Source of the DNA: Ophthalmolycus amberensis
Lineage: Eukaryota; Chordata; Actinopteri; Perciformes; Zoarcidae
Direction: 5' to 3'
DNA length: 64,000 nt
Assembly (NCBI GenBank): GCA_024529925.1
Contig: JAFEUB010000816.1
Coordinates: forward strand, 118,092-182,091
Shown here: positions 30,351 to 43,800 of the stretch, piece by piece
How the letters are laid out: every line of letters starts with the position of its first letter
Position numbering within the stretch: the first letter of the stretch is position 1
Position numbers and translations under genes: made by a program
Notes under the pieces: generated by a model
What the model saw: the letters and a program-made list of their open reading frames with translations, nothing else
Database searches by the model: none
Told to the model about the DNA's origin: nothing

Positions 30351-31010
30351 CTTATACACATTTATACAAACACATACACACTCCTTCTTTCTCTCTTCAC
30401 ACTCTTTGCCACACATCCCAGGCAAAAACATGTGACCTATGTATACCCTGCAAAAATAGACTGCGAAAGAGGGAGTGAGGAGAGGTGTAGCAGATCAAAG
30501 AGGAGAAGATGAGCAAAGTGAGGTAAACACAACTGAGAAATAATGAGAGAGATGTGTTCATGAGAGAGAGAGAGAGAAAGTTATCAGAGGACACAAGCAA
30601 ACAAGACCAAAATGGGAGGATGAGTCAGAAAAAGGGAGTTAATTGTCATGAGGGGGTTTGCCTCTCACCTGCCACACAGCTCCACTCACCTCCTGTCCTT
30701 CCTGTTTCTGTTTCTGTGAGTGCTGCTGCCCCTGTGTCTCTTTTAACCTCAGCCGAGAAATAAAGGAGAAAAAACAGAGAAAAAAGGAGGGGGACAGGGC
30801 TGGTGGTGTTGGCAGAGATGGCGCTGAGGGGTGGAGGGAAGAGAAGAGAAGAAGCTCTCTATTTGGTCAGACTATCTGTTCTCTTGGTATGATAGATTCA
30901 CCAGCCTGCCTGCTGCAACCAACTGCCCCAGAAAAATATAACGCCCTGAAAGATAAATGGGCTCAATGGAGAACACACACACACACACAGTAATCAGCCA
31001 CTGCTGCCTC
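26698..31010. other. non-coding interval
   Basis: No exon was supported. Short A runs occur at 28825-28840. A purine-rich stretch of GA/GGA motifs lies at about 29270-29420. The (CT)n tract at 30263-30347 is listed separately. A block at 29040-29270 with ATTAACG, TTAATGAGG and CTAATTAG motifs has a conserved-element look, untested. Confidence 0.5.
30263..30347. repeat. (CT)n microsatellite
   Basis: CT dinucleotides with one CG interruption near 30283. The Ser-Leu and Arg-Glu open frames across it are artefacts. Confidence 0.98.
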
Positions 31011-31270
31011 ATAGACTTTATATAAGAAGTGGACATATTAATCGTCACGTCACCCGTTGATTTGTGGACTGCAGTTTTGAAGCCTCGAGTTCGGCGATTT
31101 TGCTGTCGCTATCTTGTCGTTGTTTTGCAACTAGTGAATGGAAGTTACCATATCTGGAATGCGGAGGAGTGATGTAGAGACGCCGTTTACGGTTTCGGTA
31201 GTGGCAGCGAACCTGTCAATCACAGTAAGCCCGCCCTCAAGCATACTCCGCTTTATGGTCTATTTTACTC
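31011..31270 (+). repeat. dispersed repeat, copy B
   Basis: It begins ATAGACTTTATATAAGAAGT and carries GTCACGTCACCCGTTGATTT and GTTTTGAAGCCTCGAG. It is homologous to copy A at 26551-26697 in opposite orientation. The right end is set only approximately, near CTTTATGGTCTATTTTACTC. Confidence 0.65.
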
Positions 31271-31818
31271 TGAAAGGGATCATAATGCATGATGTCCATC
31301 CATAAGGTCCTGTGTGTGTTTATGTGTATGCAAAATGTTTGTGTCCGTGTTCGTTCATGCATCGACTGGTGTGTGCACGAAAGTGTGTTTTTGAGGTATG
31401 TGTGCATGTGCAGTTAGTCTGCGGGCACAAGGCCTGGCCCACAGTGAAGTCCCACCATGCACCAGTCTAATTATTACTGGAGGACTTAGTCAACCCCCAC
31501 TGTGCTCCCACAGGGCCACATGAGGCCAGGTCCAGCTCCACACTGGATCAAAAGTGCTTTTTAGACGCAAACTTGCCTCGCTGAGGTATCGCCTCTGTGA
31601 AATTTAACGAGTAAACCCTTTCGTTAGATCTGTCCATCTTAATAACAGAAAGCGATCTCATGAGTAAACCCTGGTCGGCCCGGCTGGCTCTGTAGTGTAA
31701 ATTAGGTAAATAATGAACAGCCTTTAAATAGGCTAACTGCCGAGGCTAATGGGTCCTATCTCTTATCTCGTTCCTGCACCGATCCCTCAGACCACCAAAG
31801 CTAATTCTCCTCTTAGGG
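31271..31818. other. non-coding interval
   Basis: A TG-rich stretch lies at about 31310-31410. Moderately GC-rich, complex sequence follows at about 31430-31780, with a possible conserved-element character. No exon was seen. Confidence 0.45.
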
Positions 31819-32485
31819 CAGTGGTTCTCAAACTGTGGGGCGCGCCCCTCTAGTGGTATTACAGGTGGGGGCGCAGGGGGAAATGCTGATTTTTTTTTTT
31901 TTTTTAAGTAATTAATAAATACATAGCGAAACGTATGGAAGCCCGTTTCCGCCACTGTGAGGAAAAATACAGATCCTGTAAGTCATTATAATGAGATTCT
32001 ATCTCAAAATAATGACTTAGCATCTCATAATAATGACTTACTATCTCATAATAATGTTATATTTATTTTATTTGATATGGACATCACAGTAGCATTAGAA
32101 TTGTAACATACATTTATGCACAAAGCCCAGATGCACTGTGTTAAGTGTTTGAAGCGAAATGCTAATTTACAACACCTGTCCACAGGAGGCTTTTTGCCAA
32201 ATTGTAGTTCCTTTTTGCACAGATATAACTTTATTTGCATTGTTCTAACAAAGTGACTGCACATTTTATTTGTTTTTGTCTGATGGAGTAATCTGGTTTA
32301 CTTAAAAGTGATTGCAATTTTCTTTATTCTATTATTTGAAAAAGCACAGACGGAGGAGTCACAAAATGTTATTTCAATAAAAGTTCAACATGGACCATTT
32401 TGTTACAATTTTGTTGTGGTGGTGGGGCATGAACATTTTTCTTCCTCCAAAGTGGGGCGCGACAGAAAAAGTTTGAGAACCGCTG
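31819..32485. mobile_element. non-autonomous hAT-like element (MITE) with TIRs
   Basis: The left end is CAGTGGTTCTCAAACT and the reverse complement of the right end is CAGCGGTTCTCAAACT, 15 of 16 identical. Subterminal GGGGCGCGCC and GGGGCGCG motifs are also inverted. Flanking 8-mers are TCTTAGGG and GATTAGGG, an imperfect 8-bp target duplication, as expected for hAT elements. The interior holds a 21-bp tandem motif (TAATGACTTA…TCTCATAA, 31985-32055) and no transposase. Confidence 0.85.
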
Positions 32486-35403
32486 GATTAGGGAGTGTGT
32501 GCAACACATTTTAAAAGTAAACATCCACCCTTAAACAGCTGGGCAGCAAGCACGTAGCATCTGTAAAATATAGCCTCCACACTTTGGCTCGACATGCCAT
32601 GTGAGTGCAGAGGAAAACAGAGCGCATCAAATATTCGTATGGATACATGGCCTAGCTGTATGCCAGGCCTTTACATAAAACCCGTCTGAATGGATGTTTT
32701 CTGGAGGCCAAAGGGCTCATTTTAATTTAGACTGGAGGGAGAAAAGTTGACACTCTCACACTGCTGATGGCCTAAACGGCTAATTTGCATTTTCATTGAG
32801 TCATAGATTACTTAGTTTACTTTGATGATGCTGTTTGTAAAGACTAAATAAGAGTAAGGGAAGCAGACCATGTGAGGATGTCTGAGAGCCCGTGTGTGGT
32901 GGAGACAAATTGTAATCCTGATGAGCTAGTATGTGGATGCACAGAGATTAAATGTGATGTAGACCTTCATCACTAGCTTAGAAGGACCTGTCAGTATGCT
33001 TCTTGCTAATTATTTTATAATTGATAAAAGAAAACATGATTTTCTTTCCCAAGAGAATTTATTTGCACAGAGAACCAAACACAAACTGTGCCACTGTTCA
33101 CATCTGCGGTTAAATCACCCCCCTCTCCCTATGCGTCCAACACGCTGCATAAAATCAGCTCACATCCTTTCATCTAAAGCAGCAGACGGAAGAGGGTTTA
33201 ATGCGGCCTCAAGGGTTACGCTTCCCTCCTGCCGATCACATGAACCGTCTCCTGTCAGGAGGGACCTCAGACCCCTAGGACATTCTGGAGTCTCACTCTG
33301 CTCTTGTCCTTTCACTGTGTGTTGAGGTTAGATATTGTCTGTCCAGTCTCGCTTGTTCTCACGTTAAAGAAAATGAAAGTGGAGTGCCTAAAGTTCAAGT
33401 ATCTCTTTGTCTTGAGACGGAAGATGGAGTATAAAAATTGAATGGTGGGTTGGTGCAGCACCCTACAGTAATACAGGGTATTAAACTGACCCTCTCAATC
33501 ACGGTGGAGGGATTCATATGACCCTGAGACCTGGAAGGGTCTCCCAAGGCAAGGCAAAGCCCTTAAAAATGGCCAAAAGTTGTGTGAGACTCAAAACAAT
33601 CTAGTTTATAAGCTGCGTCTTCTGACCACATCTGAAGGGAAAATGTGTTTCGCTGTTCTGAACGGCCCCGCTCGAAGATGGGGGGGGGGGGGGGAAGCTG
33701 GCCCTGATAAAGAGGGGCACCATGCAATAATAGTTAGGGGACCTTTGTTGTCTGTTGACTGGAAATGGGAAACGAACAGCTGTACAACGTTTTGTTGACA
33801 ACCCACCCCAACCTCCTCCTGTACAAAACAATGTCACCTAACTTCTCCCTTTGCTCACATCATAATAAGCCGCTAGAGGGCTTTGTCAATTAAACAAAAG
33901 TGCTTTTGGGGCACTTGCTGAAGGGATGAACTCTGTTGTTTTCTTAATAGGAGGACAGTCTGTGACAGAGTGTATTGTAGTGCATCAGCAGTCTCTCTGC
34001 TCCAGCCTGAGCAAAAACACAGTTAAACTGTTGAAAAAACAACAGGCAGCGTTGTTAAAAGTCTGGCACCACAGGCCTCTTCAAGTGTATGTGTTTGAAT
34101 GTGTCTGGCTGTGTGCGAAAACCTAAAAATGTTTTAACTGCTGCACTCCACAGCTCGTAAACATACAGTTCAGCATAACAGCTTGGAGTCAAATGCAAAG
34201 TGTTTTATAACTGTGGGAGTTACATTTAGCAAAATAAAGTATTTGTAATATGCAGAAATGCACAGATCGGGTTACATTGTCAAGTATTTGTTTTTGCGTT
34301 CTTTTTTTATTTTTTATTATCCCAATTCTGGAAATGGCAATTAATTAATTTTTTCATGATACTGTAGGGAATACTCTCCTGCTAATCATTGAAATGCCTG
34401 CTGTGTCTCGTAACATAACTTTGTGTGCTATTTTTATAGTTTCAGAACACTGGCAGCTTGAGCTTAATGCCAATACACACTCATACACAATTATCTGTGC
34501 AAGTGTATCCTGCAGTATGTGCATGCATGTGTGTGAGTGGGTGTAAGTGCGAAAAACAAAAACAATTTTTTACTGGCAAAGCTCACACAGTTCTCCAACA
34601 ACATCAAATCCAACAGCTTGAAGCCTTCTGGGAAAAAAAAGTTTTGTGTCCAAATGAACGAAATACACAAGCACAGAAATATTGTATGAAGTGAAATTAA
34701 CTCACAATGATCAATTTCAGGATGGTTTACCTTCTGTTTTTGTCCGTGCAATAACAGTCCACCCAAAAAATTTAGCTCATTTTAAACCTTAGATGGTGCA
34801 CTCCCATTTGCCGAATGCAACCGTGTTTGTGTTTTCAAATTCAAGTTCAGAGTTGTGTTTTAAATTCCACATTTCTTTCCTCATTCATAAATGAGACCAT
34901 GTTTTGCTTGGGGAGGCATAGCATTTCAGTTAAATCCTATTTGGCAATGCATCACTGTTTAGGCTTGCCATGCTTTCATAGTTTTACAGCGTTCCTCATA
35001 TATCAAGCAAAATACTGGACATGATTTTAAACAGAGATTATTTTCATGATTTACAATATCTAGCAAATATTTTGGCTCACCACGTATGTCAAACTTATTT
35101 AAATTTATACTGGCATCCTTGCGTGTGTATTATTGAAGCAATACATTATTGCTACACACAATATCTCTTCTTGGAAGTAAAAAATTCCAGCTCAAGACCA
35201 TATATAGTCGAGACTAACCTTGCACCACCAACTGACGATATCGTCGACCGTCACCCCTGACAAGATGATTGTGTGCTGCATCTTTTCTTTGTTTTCATGG
35301 CTCTCATTCCTGCTGCACATAGAGTCAGAGAGACGAGGATAACGCTTGAGAACCACTGCCTGCTTATTGCCCTCTGATTAATTTTTAATTTTAAGCCCCT
35401 TTT

Positions 35404-35458
<55 letters not shown>

Positions 35459-37616
35459 TGAATAAATAATGACTCTCTTAGGTTACATTTTCACTTATGT
35501 GTGCAGGTGATTATTGTCTTTCTTTGTGTGTGAGTGAGAGAAGCAAATGTTGTAAGTCCAACATAACAACAAATATCCATTACTAAGACGGTTTAAGATG
35601 GAAAAAAAACAATGAATCAAGCTTTCCATTGAGAACAAGTAAATATCGTATATAACAAATCATATATAGCATCAGAGGTCATTGCACATTCAGTACATAG
35701 CATATACCAGATGGAAGAAATACCGTGTGTGCGTGCGTGCGTGCGTGCGTGGCTGGGCCAGGGCTGGCAGACATCCTGAGGAAGGCCAGTTGCTGATAAG
35801 GCCTCCAGGCAGGGAAAAGACTGTTTATACGTTGAAGCAGACGCCCACTGAACTGACCACAGGACACACCTCATTACACAGCTCAAGAAGAAATGACCTG
35901 AACTTTGGTGAGTGACGTGTGTGTGTGCATGAAAAACAAAGGCATGAAGGGAGAGAGAGAGAGAGAGAGCGAACAGCTCAGATGGGTAACAGAGAAACAG
36001 AAAAGTGGACACCTCTTCTGTATGTCTCTCAGGCTTCTTACGCATTCCGACTTGCCCAGATGTTTTCCTTTTGTATTTCAAAAAGTCACATTTCCCTGTG
36101 TATATATACTGGTGCGATACAGTAGCAACTAGAACTTTGAAAAATATTTGCCACTTTATAGCAGTCTTTAAGTGGGCATGATGGGTTGTATGGATTTGTA
36201 TGACTTTTATTTGAAGTCAATAAACCGAAGAACAAGACAATGAAATGGAATCTTTGCTGGCTCAGAGCACTGGAGGGAGATGAAAATGGGCTTCAGTCGT
36301 CCATTTAATCTTGGCAATTTTTGAGCTTGCACGTTTCCATCATGTGTCAAACAATGCATCTGCAGCTTGAACACAATGTGATCAGCTTTCATAGATTTTG
36401 GAGGAAGCACTTTCCAGTGGCTGATGGCAGGAGTAGAACCCCAGTATTGGTGTCTTATCGTCTTCCTAAATCAGATCTGTTTTTATTTATCACCCAGTGT
36501 CCATTAATCTGATCTCATTGTCACTTTTATCTGCCTCTATACGGACAAACTGGAAAACAAAAACTAAAAAATGCATAGGCCTGAGGAAGAAGCATTTAAG
36601 GAAAGCTAGAGGAAAAGAAACAGAGAGAGAGAGAAAGAGCAGTTGTATCATTAAGTGTGGGTAAATCATGGCTAAGCAATAACCTGATTGTGGCTTTGGT
36701 CTGCTCGCTCCCACAGACAGCCTCTTCCTGTAGGGCTGCACTCTGCTGACCTGTGGGGGCGAGCGACTACACAGACTACAGCTTCGGATCTAATATCACC
36801 AATAATCACTACAGCCAAGAAACTACAGTTAGACAGAGCAATGAGGGAGTGGAACAAAGTAGAGAGATGGTGTTTATGTGCCTGTTATTTCATCTGTTTT
36901 ATTGTCTTCAGTAGACGCATAGTACATCTCGTATTTCTCTCTTTGTTGTCGTATCTTGCTGCGTTTATTCCAGACCATGAATCAACCGTGAAGCCACTAA
37001 ACAATGACCAGAGTAGGCAGCCAATGTGTCTCACCTTCCAGTTTATAAGGGGAGAGTTGTACGCTTTATGTATGTAAACAAATGCAATGATATACAGGCA
37101 TCAATGGGAAGCAGTGGCTCTGTAGTGGAGGTAAAAACAGCCCTGCCTGAAATGCTGAAAATATTAGGTATGGAGGGAAATTCTTCATATTTTCAACCTG
37201 GGTGTCATTCTTGTTTTTCATCAACTGTGACATGATACCAATTTACTCGCTACCATTGAAGAGATCTGGAAAACGGATGTGAAAATGGTTTCACAAATGT
37301 ACGCAGCTCGCTACAGATACATGTATTTCTAGGGGACTACTGTGTGTGTTTCCTTGTGATTTGATTCACAGACAAATGTTTGACATTCACTCAAGCCCAC
37401 GTTTGATGGCGTTGCCATGTTTCCCAAATCTCTACGACAGAGGTAGAGTTGAGCGATTCCATCGGATCTGTGGGTGTATGAGACCGTTGTGAACAGTGTT
37501 GCGGATCAGTGAGCAGGACTGATTTATGTCATTACTGGATTGTTGGCTTGATTTGTCCGGTATATGAGTAACACCCTTGAAAATCACTTTCAAATCGTGA
37601 AAAAGCGCAACAAACT
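32486..37616. other. non-coding interval
   Basis: No gene was seen. It includes a 15-base G run (33680-33694), a (TA)n tract (35409-35454) and a short GTGC repeat at about 35725-35750. A block at 32740-32830 has an ATTTGCAT octamer (32783-32790) next to TAATTT cores and might be regulatory. Confidence 0.5.
35409..35454. repeat. (AT)n microsatellite
   Basis: About 46 bp of alternating AT. Confidence 0.97.
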
Positions 37617-37850
37617 AGGGCTGCCCCATCATTTGATAAGTCGACTAATCGGTCATTTTGTGCTCAGATTTCTTCAGTCGATTTGTCTTTTGTTTTTCAT
37701 GCTTTTTCATGCTAAATGACTTATTTCCAAGAAACCTATCTCTGGTAAACACATGATTCAAAGTGGTGCTGCTGTGTTATTCTTTGTGGACAAACACAGT
37801 TTTACAATTCCATTTCGACAAAGAATTACTTTGGTCGAGGAACATTCCTA
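37617..37850. mobile_element. short non-autonomous DNA element (hAT-like), copy 2
   Basis: It begins AGGGCTGCCCC and ends TTTGGTCGAGGAACATTCC. Shared ordered segments with 3883-4122 include TCGACTAA, CATGCTTTTTCATGCT, AAATGACTTATT, TCTCTGGTAAACA and TTTGGTCGAGG. The right terminus is more degraded than in copy 1. Confidence 0.6.
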
Positions 37851-40800
37851 CAACAAACACAAAGCTGCTGGATTCGGCCCAAATTGGTGGGCAAAGAATA
37901 TTCATGTTCTCCGCTGGTTTCCTTTTAAATTTGTCCAACTGTCTTCAGGCACATCTCAGCTGGAAAACAGGCAATTTGTTGAGTCTGAGAGGAAGCTACA
38001 TGGGGTCGCAACCTTGTCTGAACAATTCCCAGGAATCTCTCCTTTACGTAAGTGAAAATGGGAGGGGGGGAGTGATGCGCTGTGGGTCAGAGGTGTGTTG
38101 ATGCTAAAGACGTTACATCTTTTTGGTTGGGAGCTGTTGGAGTGATGTACTACATGTGGAAAGATTTGACAGACGCGGCAACAAAATGTCATGATTGCAA
38201 AGAAAAGGCCTCAGAGAAATCAGATGGGAGCCTTAATCATAGAGTAAAGAGGTTTAAAAGATAAACATCCTATACTCATCTCACTCCTACTCTGGACCAC
38301 AGAGTATTGCTCACACAAAGCAGAGCCATCTTTATCTGCCCTAAGGGAGCCCTTTGTGAGTGTAATGTTTTCCTTTGAGTTAAAAAGGGAAAACCGCAAA
38401 ATAGCATGTACATAAATCTTTATAATTCAAACTAAATGCTGTGAATTTTTAAAAACTGGGGCCACATGTTGGGAATGGCTCAGGGGATTTGCATAATTGC
38501 TGATAACAATGGAAATAATTTCTTTGGGTAAATAAACTGTCGTTTGAGGGATTTTGGCTGGTCTGGATCCAGTTACAAGCAAACAAAAAGAATGTGGACT
38601 CGGGCGTTTTACTCCGATTCAGTGTTTTTTTTTTACAATGGAGAGAAGAGGAGGAAAGATGAGAAGAAAGTGGACAAAACAAGGCGATGTATAACGAAGC
38701 AGCGCTGGTGACTCAGCATGTGCTTCAGAAATCAAGGGTTGAAGTTTGGCTCACAGCCCTTTCTGTGTGTCACACCCGCTCTCTTATCTTTCCTGACACT
38801 CTCCACGGTTCCCTATCTTAGAAAGTCAGATTGTGTAGATGTGAAGATGAAGTGCAACCAAAGGGGAGAGGTTTGTTCATTGGCATTGTGGAGCAACAGC
38901 TTCCTGCGGCTGCAAAGAAGAAAGTCAGGCCTCATTTCTTCAACCTCCTTCTCTCTCCACCTGTACTTCTCTCTGTGCTTTTCTTCTCCGTTTCCATTAT
39001 CTGTCTCGCCACAGTGGGAAGCGCACTAAATACAGCACAGCGCTGCAGGCAAGAGCAGGAGCGAGATATTGGACAGGCGTGAGGAACGAGGCCCGCTGGG
39101 TTCAACACCATAGATGTGGCGATGTAGATGTTGGCCGGACGTTTTCTTATGTATGGGTTTATTCCAGGGAGGCAAATAGGAGAAATGGATGAATGCTGAA
39201 GGAGCATCACAAGGAAGAAAGTAGCAGATGGAGAGCGTGAGATGGTGATGGTAGGAGGTAAGAGCATTTAGAAATGGCTGGGGGAAAAAAGGCAATGGGA
39301 GAATCCAGGAATAGCAAACAGCTGAAATACAAAGAGAAAAGAGGAAACACAAGAGCTGACCTATGAGGGAATGGAGGGGGCAACATGCAACATAGCTTAT
39401 TAACTTGGCAAAAAATAACTACTGCAGTGTCATTAAATCACATGCGATATGGCTGCAAAGCCACCATCACTAGCAGCTATTGGACTATGAGATTCAACTC
39501 ATTTAACAGGATCCATACACTGTTTGAAGAAATTTGTTAATAACAAGTGAAGTCAGATCCAAATACTCTGAGTAACATGACATAAGAAGCTATTCAGGGT
39601 ATTTTTATGGTGCGACTAAGGCTTGACGAAGGGTTAAGCATCTTGGAATAATGCGGGAACATTCCTCGGGTCAGAATAACAAGAGGTTTTTCCTGTTTTT
39701 CCCATTCTGCCAATATCGTCACCAAGCCCTTTAGCGAGACCTATTTTGCAAAGACGTGCGGAGGAACTTTGGTCGCTTTTAGACCGTGTCTTTAATCATG
39801 TGAGAGGGAGAGATGATTGGAACCATGAGTGGGCATGCAATTAGGAAAGTTTGAGAGAAGAGAATCGAGGTTTTCACCATCAGATGGAAATGGGGGAGAA
39901 ATAAAAATGAATCGAGGTGACGAGAGGAGGTGAAACCACAAACTGAAAAAGGGACGGGAACGAGAAATGACAGGCAGACACAAGATGCTGATGAGGGGGT
40001 GTTGATTGTTGGACGTGCCTGAAGTACACAGCTTGGACTCATTTTGACAACAGGGCTTTGAATTCTCTCTCCCTCTTGCTGCCAGCAGAGATAAATCATT
40101 AGCTGGGCTGTCTGCATGGTGTATTTTGAATTTTCTAGAGGATTTCAAGGGGGCTCATTTCTGTGAGGAGAGTGCTGCTTCCCAGCACTTTCTGTCTTTC
40201 TGATCACATCCCTGCAATCGTTTTAATTAATCCCAAGTTTTTTTTTAAGTGCTTTTTGATCTTGCGCTGTCAGCATTTTCACTGAGGTCCTGCTCAATCT
40301 TCGCACCGCCCTGCTGCAAAGTGCAGATACTGGATTTTCACATTGACAGCACTATTGTTTGCTTACCCCAGAGATGCTGGAGAGATGCTGCGACTGCTGT
40401 TCATCCATCTGCCTGTCTGTCAGCTGCCAGAGTGGGCGGATACAGTCAAAAATGCACACCACCATACACAAACACAAAAGAGAGAGTGCAGTACGTGCAC
40501 AAATGAGAGGAACACACATATGCACTCACAGATGTTGAGGATCTGGGACATGCTTCGGTGAACAATAGGGACATCGTTTGTACCGCCGCATCTCCCTTTA
40601 TATTGTAGCTGAATCCCCAAATCTCATTGACCCCAAATCTATCAAAACAATGTCTTATGGGGAGGTATCTGCTCCTGTGTCGCTAAACCCCCATTCAACT
40701 CACCTCATTCTGTCTCTCACCGTCTAATAGAAGCCATCTATCGCTGCAGAAACCATGGGGTGAGCTGGAATAAGTAAGCAACTCAAAATTCCTACCAGAG

Positions 40801-43800
40801 AACAGACCAGAGGCTTTATCCCTTTTTAAAGACACAGAGAGAGAGAGGGAGGAGAAGAGGCTAGAGACAATGTTAAAAATAATCTCTGCATGTTTATGTG
40901 GAAAAAACCCAGCACTCCCAGTTTCCTGATGCTAAAGCAAATATACCACAGCAGAGACGAAGCTGTGAGACAATGGCTCAACATTTGTGTTGCCATGGCC
41001 GTGCCAGGCTATCTTTTCCACGCATGCTTGATGTGTATATCCTGTTAGATTCGGGTCGAGGGCTCGAAGCATACTGACCGTTGCAAAGGTGTTGTAGCCA
41101 GTGGAATGCTGGTGATAGGCTCTTACAATATATGCGATGTGATAAAATGTCATGAATTGTTACGGTTCTTTAATATATATTTATAAGATAAAAAATGAAT
41201 ATGTTTCCCTCTCTAAAGAGGATTCATGTTCCTGAAAGTGACATTTTTCACACATTGAGTCTTTGCATAAAACATGTTTTGCTGCGACCAGCAGCTCTAC
41301 AGGTGCATAACTTCTAAACAGATTCCGGTATCGTGGCCAAACTCGTGAACCATTTGTCGTAGACTCTCGTGGGAGGCATCTCAGGCAGCCTGAGCAAACA
41401 ACGTCATTTGTGGATTTTGGCATATATCCATTCTGACTCACCAGAGACACCCAATAAGTATTTTTAGGCCAATTTATTTTCTGCTGCTGTTTTCATTTTC
41501 AAAAACTGTTCCTTTGTAAGCAGCACTAATCTAACGCTGGTTCGTCTTGCTAATTGTTTGATATTGAGAGCTCCATATACTGACTAAATGGGGCCTGAAT
41601 TATTAGGGGATGAATTGTGTACATCCACTGAGAGATATTTATTAGACAGATTTTCGACCAGCACCCCTTTTTGAAATGTAACATCCAGGTAACCCTGACT
41701 CTATTGGCACTTAAACAACCTCAAGTCGTACTCCACTCCCCTTCTCACTCTCTCTTTCCTCATAAGAAGAAAAATACTCTCTCCCAACTCTGGTCCACCC
41801 GGCTGTGACTTCGAAGTACCATTTTTTTCTCACCTTGTTAACTTGCTTCAACTTTTTTAATCATTAGCCCCTTTCTGCTTTGCCATGAGCGGAATTGAAA
41901 AATCTGAAAATAAAACATCTCAGTCTGTGTCATGTAGCGTGAAATATGATAATGTATGAAAGAGAAACATTTTCTCGGGGGGGAAATTGATTTTCCACTC
42001 GGTTGCAACTGTGGCATAATCCATCACTTTTGCATGTGGCTGAACTGAGATGAAGAAAGTGTTGGTCAGAGGGTTTGTAGCTGCATTAGTTGCACCTTGT
42101 ACTTTCTGATGTGGAATATTTTTGCTTTAATTGGCAACTTTTCGGCATGTTCGGGAGACTTATTTTACCATGTTATTTGTAGTGAAAAGGACAGGTGTAT
42201 TCAGTCAATTGTTGTAGCAATACCTGCTGTCATATACATCTGTTTTGGACCAAAAGTGATGATGGATGTTCAGCAGATGTACTCCCTCATTGTTGAAGAT
42301 AACCTAAGGGACAATTGTTAGCGAGAGCCCGGAAAAACAACGATTAAACACACGGGACAATGCCAGATTGATTTACATATTACAAAGACAGACAGGATTC
42401 AATTCAGGATGATTGATCAGGTTATTAAAAAGTAGAGACTGATACTATCAAACCAGGGTTTTAAAAAGGCAGCTGAACACAAATCCAGCTGTTGTGTGTT
42501 TGAGTGAGTGTGCGTCCACATGAGACGGATTTATTACGAAGGTGCTTCCACTTTAAGTTCAATAAAAAGAAACACAAGTGAGTGCAACTTGGTGAGAGAG
42601 GTTTCATTGAGATGGGCTGTCTCTTCTTCTTTTCAGGTCTGCAGTGATGCTCGGGTCATTTTTCAACCAGTCAATAGACAACAAACTTAATATTCCATTT
42701 TGATAAAGAATAAGTAAACTCTGGCAATGGAACTGCAGTAAATATTGAAAGCTTCAGCTTTCCCTTTGCTTCCACTCATATAATTTGGCGGCGGTCATCT
42801 TTTATTTACAAAAAATGTAGCCGCAAATGGCAGGCACTTTATACGTCTGACTTTTAACTTGTGGTAAGGAATTCAACTTTAAAAGGTTTTAACGGAAATG
42901 GACAAATCACATCAAGTATGGAGATAAACATACAAAACTAGCCAACAAATGTATGGTGTTTTTTATCGTATCACACATACTGCTAATTGTGGATGAATTC
43001 ATAAATACTGGATCTTAAGCCATGTTGCACACACATACAGTAGGTTTTGCCTGATTGCATGGGCTTTAACAGGCTGTGCTTGATTGACATTTTCAACCAT
43101 GTGTCAGTTGGGCTGCACCTGTTGGGCAGGTCAAATCCTACCTTTATCATTTTTCATTACAGTGCGGTCAGACCGTATTGTGTGGGGCGAAATGTACTTG
43201 CATGGCTAAAAGCAGACGGGACAGGAAACAGCGTGGGTTGTAAACCTACACCTGTGCTATGAAGCAATATCAGCTGGCTAACAACAGCGTTCTATAATAG
43301 TAATTTATTCAACGTCTTGACCGTCATTAATCGCTGTCACTGTATAATTGCACTCACTGCGGTAGCCAAGTAGCATCAATCTGCTATGTAGTTGTAGAAA
43401 CAAGATTAGAAACAATATCAACAACAATAACAACAATTTCTGTCAAACTATCAAGCCTAACAGACATTAACGGAGAGCGAAATCCAGGTCGCATCTTCTG
43501 TTTCTTCTTTGTGTTTATTGGCAGAATGCAAGCCAGTGTAAAATATGCATACTGCCACCTAGATTCATGGCATTAAATCATTTGAATACTGATTGGGTTT
43601 TTTCTAATCCAGGCTCCATAATATATAACCCATCAACCCCCCTCTGTGCTCCCTGGATCCCTGACCTATATTAAAAAATGTTGTTTTTTTAAACTCCATT
43701 CCTGCACTGCGTCATACAGCCTACACTATATCTTAGTGTCTCCCTCTCTGATTTATATTTACTACAGTGCATAAAAATGTGTTCAACATCTTCCCGGAGA

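Noticed and set aside
40249..40561. Open frames of 72-85 codons in the long non-coding interval
   Set aside because: No recognisable domain, no good splice signals at the edges and no neighbouring exons. The length is within chance for this much sequence.
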